Assembly (NCBI GenBank): GCA_009801015.1
Contig: VHZZ01002720.1
Location: 11,323-36,330, forward strand
Source: Silene noctiflora
Lineage: Eukaryota; Streptophyta; Magnoliopsida; Caryophyllales; Caryophyllaceae
DNA: 25,008 bases
Direction of reading: 5' to 3'
Shown: positions 10,152 to 20,606 of the stretch, piece by piece
How positions within the stretch are numbered: the stretch's first letter is position 1
How the letters are laid out: every line of letters begins with the position of its first letter
Notes under the pieces: model-generated
Database searches by the model: none
Told to the model about the DNA's origin: nothing
What the model saw: only the letters and a program-made list of their open reading frames with translations
Made by a program: the position numbers and the translations under genes

Positions 10152-10637
10152 GAGGCTAGTTAGGTTGCACGGACACGGCTCCATTATAGCCTCCGCTTGT
10201 CCGACACGGTGTTGGACACGGACACGCCTAGGACACGGCTCAAAATGTGTCCGACACCTCAAAAACCGTGTCGGCGGTTTTATTTTAATTCGCGACGTGT
10301 TGGACACGGTCTAAAACAAGCGGACACGGGCCGTCTTTGGTGGACACGACATTTGTCTTTTCAAAACAACAAAACCCAATCTTCAGTCTCCCCAGTTCTG
10401 TTGACCATAATGCCGAAATTGGCTGCCACGACACCACCAGGCTACGAACCTGCGTCACCAAAGTCGCCACCACCACCATCGAACCGTACCCCTTCTTTTC
10501 GCCTTTCACTACTTCCCTCTGCTTCTTTTGTCATTGTCTCGGTCGACATCACCTGTGTCGTTTCCTGCCACCACCGTTCCCGCCCTCCTCTGTCGGTCGC
10601 CGGACCTCCGTCGTGCACCAGGCTCGTGTGGTTTCCA

Positions 10638-10759
10638 GGAAACCAATCCCTAAATTGGTTTGGGGGTTTTAATCTTAATTTAGGGAAAATAAGAATCTGG
10701 AAACCAATCCCTAAATTGATTTGGGGGTTTTAATCTTAATTTAGGAAAAATGAGAATGT
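10638..10759. repeat. 61-bp tandem duplication inside the TIR element
   Basis: GGAAACCAATCCCTAAATT starts at 10638 and 10699. The two 61-bp units differ at about four positions. The first base follows TTTCCA, which is complementary to the unit start. Confidence 0.85.
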
Positions 10760-10822
10760 TAGCTTTGAGTATGTGACGTAAAAGAAAATATGGGTTTGGG
10801 TGATTGCGAGTGTGAATTTATT

Positions 10823-11101
10823 NNNNNNNNNNNNNNNNNNNNNNNNNNNNNNNNNNNNNNNNNNNNNNNNNNNNNNNNNNNNNNNNNNNNNNNNNNNNNN
10901 NNNNNNNNNNNNNNNNNNNNNNNNNNNNNNNNNNNNNNNNNNNNNNNNNNNNNNNNNNNNNNNNNNNNNNNNNNNNNNNNNNNNNNNNNNNNNNNNNNNN
11001 NNNNNNNNNNNNNNNNNNNNNNNNNNNNNNNNNNNNNNNNNNNNNNNNNNNNNNNNNNNNNNNNNNNNNNNNNNNNNNNNNNNNNNNNNNNNNNNNNNNN
11101 N
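10823..11101. other. Assembly gap of 279 N
   Basis: A run of undetermined bases inside the TIR element. Its true length is unknown, so the element's length is approximate and any transposase remnant there would be hidden. Confidence 0.99.
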
Positions 11102-11388
11102 TTTTATTTATAATACTTTGTAGTTTGTAAGCCATGTTTGATTTTGACGTATAAGAAATTAATATTGGTTGTCATTTTAGAATTATGTGGCCTTTAAATT
11201 ACCAAAGTTTAGATGTTGGTCATAATGTTTTTCAAATTCCCTTTATTTTAATATGTATATTGATTTTTTTTTGCCGTGTCCGTGTCCTAAAATTTTCGAA
11301 GTGCCGTGTGGCGTGTCCGTGTCCGTTTTCGTGCAACCTAGGAGGCCAGTAAGTCGAGGGATGCCTGATCATTTTTACTACCCTTGAT

Positions 11389-11457
11389 GTGAATCGAACT
11401 TGGTATAGGCCTTTTTGAGATGAGACATCTTGCAACCCAAGTGGCCCCTTGATCCCA
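11389..11457 (-). repeat. Possible tRNA-derived SINE head or tRNA-like sequence
   Basis: On the minus strand GGGATCAAGGGGCCACTTGGG is followed about 35 bases later by AAGTTCGATTC, which fits the pol III B box GGTTCGANTCC with a change at the start. The upstream part is only a loose A-box match, and no full cloverleaf or acceptor-stem pairing is apparent. It sits about 40 bp beyond the TIR element. Weak call. Confidence 0.25.
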
Positions 11458-11469
11458 AACTAGGGGACT

Positions 11470-11690
11470 AGTTGTAAGTTGTAAGTACTAACTAGTGCGA
11501 TGGCAGTAGTACGATGACCCTCGATCTTAACAAAGAGGGAGCTGTCAACATGTCACTCATATAAGCATATTGGATGAGAGTAATGAATAGCTTAGGCGCT
11601 TAGCAAACCCTTGTTTTGGTGCTTGTTTGAGTCCATATAAGGATTTCCTTAATTTGCGGACTCTCTTGTTTCCAGACTTTAAGGAACTTG
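11470..11690 (-). pseudogene. Ty1/copia reverse-transcriptase remnant
   Basis: Minus-strand translation at about 11593-11667 reads VRKLRKSLYGLKQAP, then KQGFAKRLS. This is the conserved copia reverse-transcriptase block around [KR]SLYGLKQAPR. Downstream in another frame is HVDSSLFVKIEG, matching the block that follows it in copia polymerases (DxSLF). The frame change and in-frame stops between them show a dead, short relic. No RNase H, integrase or YVDD motif was found next to it. Confidence 0.75.
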
Positions 11691-12137
11691 ATCAATGAAC
11701 AAAATTGTCCCCACAAAGTCAGCATACCCAATTTGTAGTTGCATACTTGCTTGCATACCTCTTCCTTCAAATTCAATCGAAAAATTCTTGTGTCCTCCTT
11801 ACACTCAAGCCATTATAATGTTCCATTTGATGGATTACCTTTAGATGTAAGGAGGACGGCTCCCGAAGGATACACGAATTTTTCGCACCCATATTTGTCG
11901 GGTTTGTCTTGCTGTTGTTTCATAGCTGCAAGGACAAGTAACTAGAACAAAGGTTTCTGATTTTCAGTATACTCCAATATTTAATAGAAATCTTTTATTA
12001 CTGAGCAATCTGTATTATAGAGAGTCAAAAAAATGTTCATGTAATAAATTCTTTTATTTTAAAATATATACTTGTCTCATTTAATTTTGCACAGCCTACA
12101 GGTCGTCACTTAAACAATGTTTTAATCTATTTTTATA

Positions 12138-12140
<3 letters not shown>

Positions 12141-12197
<57 letters not shown>
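12141..12197. repeat. (TC)n microsatellite, about 28 units
   Basis: An uninterrupted TC dinucleotide run of 57 bases between TTTTATACTA and GAATGC. CT/GA tracts of this kind are common in plant intergenic DNA. Confidence 0.98.
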
Positions 12198-12203
<6 letters not shown>

Positions 12204-12365
12204 TTTTCTTATATTGAATGTGAATTTTTATATACATTTACTGAAGAGAGTTTTTGAAAATTGACGATAGTTTGTTTACAAATTGTCATTTTGGCTGTTG
12301 TAACTTGTAAATTAAGCATACACTCTAGAACAATCTTTTTTAATAAGGTTAAAAATAACGGTTTG

Positions 12366-12763
12366 TAAGAGCATGTACATTAAAAAAAAAATGGAGAGCA
12401 CCTATTGTGCTCTTCATTTATGTTATCTTTCCATGGAGAGTAAAAATCAATATTGCAATCACAATAGTAAACTTCTCTTCTTTCCTTCTTAATGCTCTCC
12501 ATCTCAAATATTGGACCCACTTTTATTTATATGTACATCCTCTTACATTTTTACTTTTGAGGGTCCACAAAAAATGGAGAGCTAGCTCTCCTTTGCTATT
12601 TCCCAAGAGTACCAAGAGAGCTTATCTCCATTTTCTTTCATAAAGAGCACATAAAAAGCACTTAGAGAGCTCTTATTGTAGGAGAAAAACACATGTTTTG
12701 TACTCTCCAATTGTGGGAAGCATTTGGAGGGCATTTGGAGAACCTCTAGTATACATGCTCTTA
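12366..12763. mobile_element. MITE-like element, about 398 bp
   Basis: TAAGAGCATGTA at 12366-12377 is the exact reverse complement of TACATGCTCTTA at 12752-12763. The interior is non-coding and rich in GAGAGC/GCTCTC motifs, including the perfect 16-bp palindrome GGAGAGCTAGCTCTCC at 12576-12591. Ends of the GAGCATGT type occur in plant MITEs. A direct target duplication is not clear (TAA versus TTA at the borders), so the superfamily is left open. Confidence 0.65.
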
Positions 12764-13340
12764 GAGAACCTAATTTGCAATGGTTTTAGGAATGAGAATA
12801 TTTTTTTGAAATGGAAAAAGTACTACAAGAGCTGCAACAAGGAATTAATAATTTTTTAGGGTAATTCATATCAAGGTAATATGTGCAATCAATTAGATCA
12901 TCCATATTCACAAAAACTCAACAATCTCCATTGGACACCTTTTCAGATCCTCTCTTTTATACGCCATCCATTACCAACTTTTCACTCACCCTCAAAATTT
13001 ATTAAAAACACTCCATATTCACAAATACTACCTTTCTTTCATTCTAGTGCTTGGCTCCGTCCCGATCATTTATTTACATATTCTATTTATGAGCGTCTCA
13101 GTCGTTTGTTTACCTTTCTACATTGGAATTTGTGTATATTTAGATAATTTGATCATCTATATAACCTATTATTCACTTGTCAGGTTGTCACTCAACAATA
13201 ACACCCACTATCAACATTTCTCTCTCAAAACCAAATATGTTGTGTAGTAATACTTCATTTTAAAGTGTTAATTATGTATCTTCCCAGTAGGGATAACCCT
13301 TCCTGATCGAGAAGATAGTCGAAGTTCGGTCGTCCCAATC
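12764..13340. other. AT-rich intergenic stretch
   Basis: No gene, RNA or clear repeat is recognised. Short open frames here (for example 12881-13147) have no recognisable motif and lie in low-complexity AT-rich sequence. Confidence 0.5.
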
Positions 13341-13345
13341 GGGAA

Positions 13346-14672
13346 TATAACACCACCATCTATCAAAGTGCCTTTACCAAGGACCACCTCAGCACACAAG
13401 GGCATTACCTTCTCGGTTGCCCGAGGTAAAACATATCAAACAGACAAAAAAGAACATCTACCAAAACAATGTAGAGTTTACAACCAGAAATACCAAAACC
13501 AAACCGTAAAACAACTCAACTACTAAAAGTGATGATCACTAGATACACATCGGGAGCTAAACGAACAGCTAGACTCGTCGGCGTCCCATCCAGGTCTCAC
13601 ACAAGCTCAAACATCTAACCTGATACACACCTGCTCACCATTCCCCAGTGGATCACGCAGTTTTGAAAACACAAACAAGGGTCAACCAACCATACGATAA
13701 ATCATAAGGCAAAGAGATAGAACAATCAACACATTAATAAATGAACACACAACCACCTCTAACTCCGAATACTAGTGTCTGAACCGCAGTCCGAACACAA
13801 CCACACACTGCAGTGAGTAGCCCTGCCAGGTTACCCATCGCGACAAGTAACCCTCCCTAGCCAGTGGTAGACCGCAACCATGCCACCTAAATCCCCGCTC
13901 ATCGTAACGAGCGCACCCAGATCATTAATGTGCACATCCCCTAGTGACAGGAGCCATAAGGGGCGGACATGGGGGTAAAGACCATCTCCCGACAATGTCT
14001 CCACAATCTACACTACAATATTATCAATATCAAAATGTCACAATACCCACATCAATGATAACCATACAACACATCAACATATAACCCATCATACGGAAGA
14101 ACTGAGTAGGGAAACCCTACCTGACTAGCAATCCAAAGCAATAACAACCACCATGTTCACAACACGCAAGAATCGACATCATCACTTAAAACCATCGATT
14201 ATGCCCTATCACTATGCTAATCAAATCAAAAGATCATACACAAACAGTAAACACAAACTTACCACAAGGACATCTAGACTTCGACGATGAGAGAGGTCCG
14301 ACTCGTAAATCTGTTCCCACGCCACGTTCTTCCCGGACTAGGTTCATGGTAAAGGTCAAGGAGGTTGAAATATGAGAGGTCCGAGAGGAGAGTATGAGTT
14401 TAGGGTTAGAAGAGAGAAAATGATTTAAGTCGCAACTTCCGTCTAACGTTTTATATCGCTGGTGCTAAGATACTCGGTCGAGTACCAACATACTCGACCG
14501 AGTGCGCTGAACTCGGTCAAGTGCCATAACACTTGGCCGAGTAGACCTTACTAGGTCGAGTTCCAAGTCTCACCTACGGACTAACTCCCGTTCTATCTCC
14601 TAATAAAGATTCGGCGAGGTCAAACGGTCGGTCAACAGTCGGTCAATGGTCCCTGAAGGGCCAGGTATTACA
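13346..14672 (-). mobile_element. Solo LTR, 1327 bp, with target duplication GGGAA (same family as 16154-17438)
   Basis: Identical 5-mers GGGAA at 13341-13345 and 14673-14677 flank a segment that is, in reverse, the same LTR family as the plus-strand LTR at 16154-17438. Closely matching stretches include CAGTGAGTAGCCCTGCCAGG, ATCATTAATGTGCACATCCC and ATCTCCCGACAATG. The LTR start is TGTAATACCTGGCC (reverse of 14659-14672). The other end is decayed (TATAACACC instead of TGTAACACC). Neither primer site nor internal region adjoins it, so it is a solo LTR. Confidence 0.88.
14472..14561. repeat. Array of 12-bp dyads in the minus-strand solo LTR
   Basis: Five near-palindromic 12-mers: ACTCGGTCGAGT (14472), ACTCGACCGAGT (14492), ACTCGGTCAAGT (14511), ACTTGGCCGAGT (14531), ACTAGGTCGAGT (14550). 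Starts are 20, 19, 20 and 19 bp apart. They lie 110-200 bp from the LTR start, in U3 if the orientation is right. Confidence 0.85.
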
Positions 14673-14677
14673 GGGAA

Positions 14678-15088
14678 GCTTCTGGAGGTCCAAAAACTAC
14701 GAAGCCCATTTCCCGTCTTTCTAATCCTATTAGTATCGCACTCTTGTAATTAGGATGACACAAAACCCTAGATTATAATTTCTTCCTAATTAGTCTTAAT
14801 CTATTACAATTACTCTTAATATTTCCTTAATTATACTTTAATGTCTCCTTAATCAAGTAATTAATCTAGTTTTAGTAGTTGAACCCTTGGGTTTTGTTGA
14901 AAATTGTTGACATAATCTTCATATTATTAATCAAAGACTTTAATTTTGTTATTGTCATTGATAATTGTTTAGATACTTTTATGTTTCATTGGTAATTGTT
15001 TAGATATGGTAAAAAACTTACTAAAAAATCTATAGAGAGAATGCTCTTGTCACCGCTATCTCAAAATTAAATTTCATTGAATTTTTGA
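14678..15088. other. AT-rich spacer between solo LTRs
   Basis: About 410 bp with several TTAAT/AATTA runs. No ORF, motif or repeat is recognised. Confidence 0.5.
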
Positions 15089-15093
15089 TCAAA

Positions 15094-16081
15094 TGACAAG
15101 GAAATCATTTCAAAGTTTACAAACGAATTCTACTACAAAGAAAAAAGGGGTTTCAAAAAGTGAGAGGGAGGAGGAGGTTGCCTGGTATCAAAGACATGGA
15201 GGCAAAGTTATGGAATTGGTTGAAGACGATTCAAAAAATCGAAATTTTTAGCAAAAATAATGATAATACGCACTTAAAAACAATTTTGCTATTTTTTTTT
15301 TTACTTCGTGAAAAGGTGTCTAAAACAATAACCTAGCTCTCCTTATATACTACACGAATCAATATTCATGCAACCATTATAAGGAAATTAGCAATCTCAG
15401 TTTTTAGGCAAATAAGACAATCAGGAAATTCACTAGTTTATAATTCGATCTATATCTTAATTTCCATAAATCAAAATTCCTATAACAGACTAAGGAAATT
15501 CTTGTGAGATTTAAGAACACTTCCTAAACGTGAATTTTCCTTATCTTGCAAGCTAAGATTCATTTGAGGTTTTTCCAAAAATCATAAAAAATATATTTCA
15601 AAAATATAATTTCAAAGTAATTAATTTGCAACGAAATATTTTCTTAAGTTTCCAGAAAATGGTTTACGAAATAAATTTTTTAAGCTCAAAATAGACAAGA
15701 CTATTTTGAAAAATTATCACAGTACAACTCAAAATGTCTAACCAGAACTCTGAGACTCTATAACGAGTACTTTAATTACTTAACACAATTTGTTGTCAAG
15801 TGCTCAGTAATACAGTTCATGAGTCTGTATAAACTACGCTGACATTGTCAAAAGGATTTTCTTTTTTTATTACGGCAATTCTTTGTGTTTAACTTTATTA
15901 GGACTTCTCTCAAATGATCTTCACTTCAAGATCCTTAGTGCTGCCTCATGTTGACTTGTAAACTTTGTCAATCAATTTCTTATGCTTGATAATACATGTG
16001 CTTGTATACTCATGGAACACAAAACACTATAGACAATACAGTGCAACATAATACTTGTTATCATCAAAACCAAAAACAACA
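15094..16081 (-). mobile_element. Probable Ty1/copia solo LTR, 988 bp, with target duplication TCAAA
   Basis: Identical 5-mers TCAAA at 15089-15093 and 16082-16086 flank TGACAAGG...AAACAACA. On the minus strand it starts TGTTGTTTTTGGTTTTGATG followed by ATAACAAG, a start I associate with SIRE/Maximus-type copia LTRs, and ends CCTTGTCA. Its roughly 1-kb length suits that group. No internal domain adjoins. The terminal inverted match is short, so the borders rest mainly on the duplication. Confidence 0.5.
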
Positions 16082-16153
16082 TCAAACTAAAGTCTTCAGG
16101 GAGAATTAGGGTAAACCTTGTCTAAGTAGTGGCAGGGGTTAGATGGGGATGAG

Positions 16154-17438
16154 TGTAATACTATTAAGTTCTGTATGTCGGGAACTCGGTCGAGTAGGTG
16201 GTATTCGGACAAGTATATTCTGTGGGGTGTTTGGCCGGGATTCTGCCTAGGAGCAACTCGACCGAGTTGTGTGAGTAATCGATCGAGCAGTAGGTACTCG
16301 GTCGAGTTTCGCGTACTCGATCGAGTCTCCAGTCTGACGAGTTATTTCCGCGGTTTTGATTAAAATGATTAGAGAAGTATAAAATATGTGTTAAGTAGCT
16401 ACATAACTACGTTCTCTAATCATCTTCATCATGTCCAAGGCCAGGGTGATCAAGTGGAAGTTTTTACATCTTGTTTTCCGTGTCTATCGCAATAGTAAGT
16501 ATTCTTTATGCTTTATTGATTTGTTGTTATAAGTCAAGCAAACCCTAATTTGGGTTGATTTGGGGATTAAGGGGTGATTAGTGATGGTTTGTGATTATTA
16601 TTGTTTGATTATCATTGGTAGATGAGGATTTCGTAGAGGAGCAGTTCTAGCTCACCTTCGTTGCTTTGATTGGATTGCTAGTCAGGTAGGATTTTCCCTA
16701 CTCAGTTCTTTGTATGGTTGATTATAAGTCGATGTGATGATGTATGGTTATCTTGTTGTGGAATGTTTGTGATGTTATTGGTATTGGTAATGTTGATTGT
16801 GGAGTCATTGTCGGGAGATGGTTTCACCCCCCATGTTCGCCCCTTGTGGCTCCCGTCACAAGGGGGATGTGCACATTAATGATCTGGGTGCGTTCGTTGC
16901 GATGAGCGAGGCTTTAGGTGGCATGGCTGCGGTCTACCACTGGCTGGGGAGGATTACCTGTTGCGATGGGTAACCTGGCAGGGCTACTCACTGCGGTTCA
17001 AACACTAGTACTTGGAGTTGGAGATGGTTGTTTGTTCAGAAATTATTGGATTGTTTGTTCTATCTGTTTGCCTTATGATACATTGTATGTTGGCTGACCC
17101 TTGTTGTTTTTCCAAAACTGTTGTGATCCATTGGGGGATGGTGAGCAGGTGTTTATTAGGTTGGATGACTAATCTTGTGGGTGACTTGGATGGGACGACG
17201 CTGAGTCTAGCAGTTTTGTATAACTTCCGCTTGTTTTATTAGACATTTGTAGTTTGGAGTTTTTCAGTTGTTTTATATCACAGTTTGGATCTTGTAATCA
17301 CTTTAAACCTTACATTGCTTAAATGAATGTTTCTTTATTGTCTATTTGATATGTACTAACTCGGAAAACTGAGATGATAACACTCCCATGTGCTAAGGTA
17401 GGCCTTGGTGAGGCACTTTGGTAGATGGGGGTGTTACA
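16154..17438 (+). mobile_element. 5' LTR, 1285 bp, of a Ty3-type element
   Basis: The segment starts TGTAATAC, ends GGGGGTGTTACA and is followed three bases later by a primer-binding site, which fixes plus orientation and 5' LTR identity. It is homologous in reverse to 13346-14672. The five bases before it are ATGAG. A matching 3' LTR is not seen in the window, so the element either extends beyond it or has lost its 3' end. The open frames within it (16175-16363 and 17012-17242) have no recognisable domain. Confidence 0.85.
16184..16326. repeat. Array of 12-bp dyads in the plus-strand LTR
   Basis: Sites start at 16184 (ACTCGGTCGAGT), 16203 (decayed, ATTCGGACAAGT), 16256 (ACTCGACCGAGT), 16277 (AATCGATCGAGC), 16296 (ACTCGGTCGAGT) and 16315 (ACTCGATCGAGT). 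Spacings are 19, 53, 21, 19 and 19. The array begins about 30 bp inside the LTR start. Confidence 0.85.
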
Positions 17439-17441
17439 AAG

Positions 17442-17453
17442 TGGTATCAGAGC
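17442..17453 (+). promoter_or_regulatory. Retrotransposon primer-binding site for initiator methionine tRNA
   Basis: TGGTATCAGAGC is the standard plant primer-binding site complementary to the 3' end of tRNA-iMet, where minus-strand DNA synthesis starts. It lies three bases after the CA of the LTR, as expected. Confidence 0.92.
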
Positions 17454-19298
17454 GACGATCTTGGAACCTAAAATAATGAACTAAATGAATGTAGGGTGTC
17501 AAATAAAATGAACCTGAGTAGGGATTGTTTGGAGCTACCACAAAGATTTGGGAGACGTCCTGAAATCGCACTATGGCCCTTACGATCTCGAACCGGTAAC
17601 TGCGGGGGAGTTATGAGAGTGGGGTAAAATGTATGCTATGTGGTATGTGATGTGGAATTTGTACAACATGATATTTATGTGCATTAATGTGGATATGTGG
17701 AGTAATGTGGTGATTTTGATGAGTAATATGATTGGCATGAGTAAGTGGTGAAACAATGTGAATAGTACCGAATTGCGATATGTTTGATTTGAATTTCATA
17801 CTGACGAGGTGTGATGAGTATTATTTGATTGTGAAGTATGAGCATGAATGTGGTAAGAAAGGATGAACATGACTTCTAGCATGTGTAGTATACTAATGTT
17901 ATGTTTAGTTTACATGTTGGTATGATAAAAGCTCACCTAGTAGACTGGCTTTAGGAGTGTTGAGTTGCTATTGTTTTCATGGTTAATGTTTAAGTTGTTT
18001 TGTTAAGAAAATTTGATTTGTATGAAGTTTGATTATGGAAGGGCTGTCTTGATCGAGTTGTTCACCACACTCGACCGAGTGATCCCTAATCGGTCGAGTG
18101 AACCTTTTTACTCGACCGAGTAACTTTAATACCTGTTTTACGTGCTTCTGATCTCCCATACTCGGTCGAGTAGACTGCACTCGACCTAGTGACCCCTGTA
18201 TTGGTCCTATGTTTATCTTTTGACCTCTTTGCATGTCTTATTGTTTACAAATATGTTATTTTTCATCTTAATACATTGTTTTTCATATGTATTGGTTTAT
18301 TGCATGAGTTAGACAGATATTATAATGTGGGGAGCATCATATATGAGTGTGACGGATAGAAGTGAAGTTGTCGAGCTTATTGGGTTAAAGAGCAGGTTTT
18401 GTGAGGTATGATGGTGGTGAGCTTGAGGAATGTATTGATGATTGTATATGGTCAGGTGGTAATGTAAGTTTGCGGGATGTTAAAATAGAGGGTTGAAAAA
18501 GACATATGAGGGGATGTAAATTGTTATAAGTAGGAATTAACGGAGGGGAATAAGATTGCTTATGGAAGGGAATTAGATCTTTTAAACTTAGATCGGTTTA
18601 TGCTTCGAGGTGGATTTGTACACAACCATTGCATTTGGGAATTTGGATTACTAAGAAATGAACCTAGTGTGCGGTTCTTTGAGAAAGTAACGAAATGGAG
18701 TAAATTTTGATTTCTGAAACTGTTAAAGAAATGTGTAATTAATTAAAGAGTAATCATTGATGGTTTGGATTTCAAGTGGTAATCGAGAGTGAGTAGGATG
18801 TTTGAGAGATTTATTGATATGAGTGAGTGATGAGCTATGGATATGAATAAATGGAATCGACTTTTGGAAGCATTGAAAAAATAACTGAATTACCAAATAA
18901 CTGGGTAGTAGGAGTAAAGACTTGAGTTGTTAATTGGTGTTGTCGAGTGTAGTGGGAACATAAGGATGGAATTAAGTTGTGTGAAGGTTGACAGGAGTTA
19001 TGGGACATGAATGTAACGAATCACGATGGTGTAGAGTACTATATATGGGATGGGAGTTAAAGGATGTATATAAGATACGTGAGACGACATGTTAGTCATG
19101 AGTTTTGAGGAACTAAAGGGATGAGAATCTGATAGAGTAATTGCATTGCGTGAGACTTTGGTGGTAAGTTAGGTGCTGGAATGAACAAGGACAGAATTGG
19201 TATGAATAATGAGGAAATTTTGTTGATGAGTTTAATGGAGTTCGTTATTTGGGGTGGTAACTGAAAATAGAAAAGTTAGTTGTTCTAAAAAGTTTGAT
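17454..19298 (+). mobile_element. Non-coding interior of the LTR element (5' part)
   Basis: The sequence follows the primer-binding site and should hold the leader and gag. Instead there is no long frame and no recognisable gag, protease or polymerase motif on either strand. The + strand is visibly poor in C and rich in G/T/A from about 18300 to 19290. It is either a large non-autonomous (LARD-like) element or a heavily decayed one. It contains a third dyad array and is split from its continuation at 21702 by a nested solo LTR. Confidence 0.55.
18047..18190. repeat. Third array of 12-bp dyads, inside the element interior
   Basis: Sites start at 18047 (TCTTGATCGAGT, decayed), 18069 (ACTCGACCGAGT), 18088 (AATCGGTCGAGT), 18110 (ACTCGACCGAGT), 18160 (ACTCGGTCGAGT) and 18179 (ACTCGACCTAGT). 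Spacings are 22, 19, 22, 50 and 19. The array lies about 600 bp after the primer-binding site, outside any LTR I can define. Confidence 0.85.
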
Positions 19299-20283
19299 TG
19301 TAACACCCTGTGTTTTATAATAATATTTTATTCGGAAAGTTATTTATTAAATTAATTATTTCAAATTTTATTAATTATTTTGGAAATATTTATATTTATA
19401 GCTTCCGTTCTATATTTTATTATTTCCCGTTTTGATCTACTTTTGAATGAGTGAAAATGTTCCTGCACGTTTTGGCTATTCTAAAATAATAAATGGTTTT
19501 ATTATATAAATTCTCCTCGCGTTTTAATATGGTCCAATCCATCTTGTAATCAAATAATCCATTGTATGAGTTAATGGACCCAATGCCCACTTGTTAACCT
19601 CTTATTAATATAAACCCTAAGCAAGCAACCTAGTTGCTCATCCTTTTGTTTCTCACGCAACCTGTCGGGCCTCCCTTTGTCTTTTTCTCTCTTTTGTTCT
19701 CTTTTCTCCCTTTGACTCTATTGTTATGCATCTTCCCTTCTTCTAAACTCATACACAAAATATATTTTCATAATCTTGGCTCTTACCTTTACAATATATT
19801 CTTTTCAAAATATTTTTATGAGAATGATTTGTATGGACCTTTAGACCTACATTTACGGTCTCTTATTTTAATGGGTAAAGAAGAAGAAGGGTCTTTTATG
19901 GTAAATTCATGGATTTAGATTCAGGTATTCTCTAAAGTTGATTTTTGGGGATGTTGACACGTGTTTGAGACAAGGCTTGGTTGGTCGTATTCTTTATGGA
20001 CGTTTTCATTAATTGCTAAAAAGGTAACTAGGTGTTTCTCTTTTAACTGTGTTTATGCTAATTGATGTAATTTACATGATTTAATGATTGATTTGTATAA
20101 TTGGTACTTGTTAGATTATTTATTATCATGGTTTATTATGTTTAATATGTTTGTATATGTTTTAATGTTTAATTGTATATTGTATGATTGCTTGTATGTT
20201 TATTATGGGTGTCATGTGCGCAATTAGGGTTTACGAATGAAATCCTAGTGGCGGCATGATAGGCGGCCAAGAGTGGGATTCAA

Positions 20284-20606
20284 AGTTATAGCTAAAGCTA
20301 GTACAACCTTGATGATGATTCGAGTGTTATGGCTGAAGTTAATACAACTTTGAGTTGTTACTCAAGTAATGGCTGAAGCAGGTATAACCTTGGAAATATA
20401 AATCAAGGTTATAACTGAGTCTACTATATATAACATTGAAGTACGAGTTCAGGTTATGACTGAGACTAACGCAAACCTGGGGGTATGGCCTAAGGTTATG
20501 GTTAGAGCTAGTATAACTTTGAGTTTCATGTCAAGGTTATGGTTGAGGTAAGTATAATATCAGGTTATATATGTTGAAGTTATAGTCGAGGCTACTATAA
20601 CGTCGC
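20284..20606. repeat. About eight imperfect ~42-bp tandem units inside the nested LTR
   Basis: Units of the form GGTTATGGCTGAAGCTAGTATAACTTTGAG start near 20284, 20325, 20367, 20407, 20453, 20493, 20535 and 20578. Spacings are about 40-46 bp and the copies have drifted apart. Confidence 0.75.

Larger units (their letters stand above)
10161..11341. mobile_element. TIR-type DNA transposon, non-autonomous, with 9-bp imperfect target duplication
   Basis: The left end TAGGTTGCACGGACACGG is mirrored on the right by CGTGCAACCTA at 11330-11340 after CCGTGTCCGTGTCC repeats. Flanks are GAGGCTAGT (10152-10160) and GAGGCCAGT (11342-11350), a 9-bp duplication with one mismatch, typical of Mutator-like elements; reading it as 8 bp would suit hAT. 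Both subterminal regions are rich in GGACACG/CGTGTCC. No transposase is visible, but 279 bases are unsequenced. The 10340-10640 segment is less AT-rich and codon-like on the + strand, as in gene-capturing elements; no homology is claimed. Confidence 0.7.

Noticed and set aside
10197..10733. 178-codon + strand open frame
   Set aside because: It begins within the GGACACG subterminal repeats and runs into the 61-bp duplication. No domain is recognised, and the frame is better explained as transposon sequence.
10790..11135. Long frames around 10800-11130
   Set aside because: They consist almost entirely of undetermined bases in the assembly gap.
12881..13247. Open frames of 66 and 88 codons
   Set aside because: They lie in AT-rich sequence, have no conserved motif, and show no splice or promoter context pointing to a gene.
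16154..17438. A complete LTR retrotransposon formed by the LTRs at 13346 and 16154
   Set aside because: The two LTRs are in opposite orientation, and the first has its own GGGAA target duplication, so they are separate insertions.
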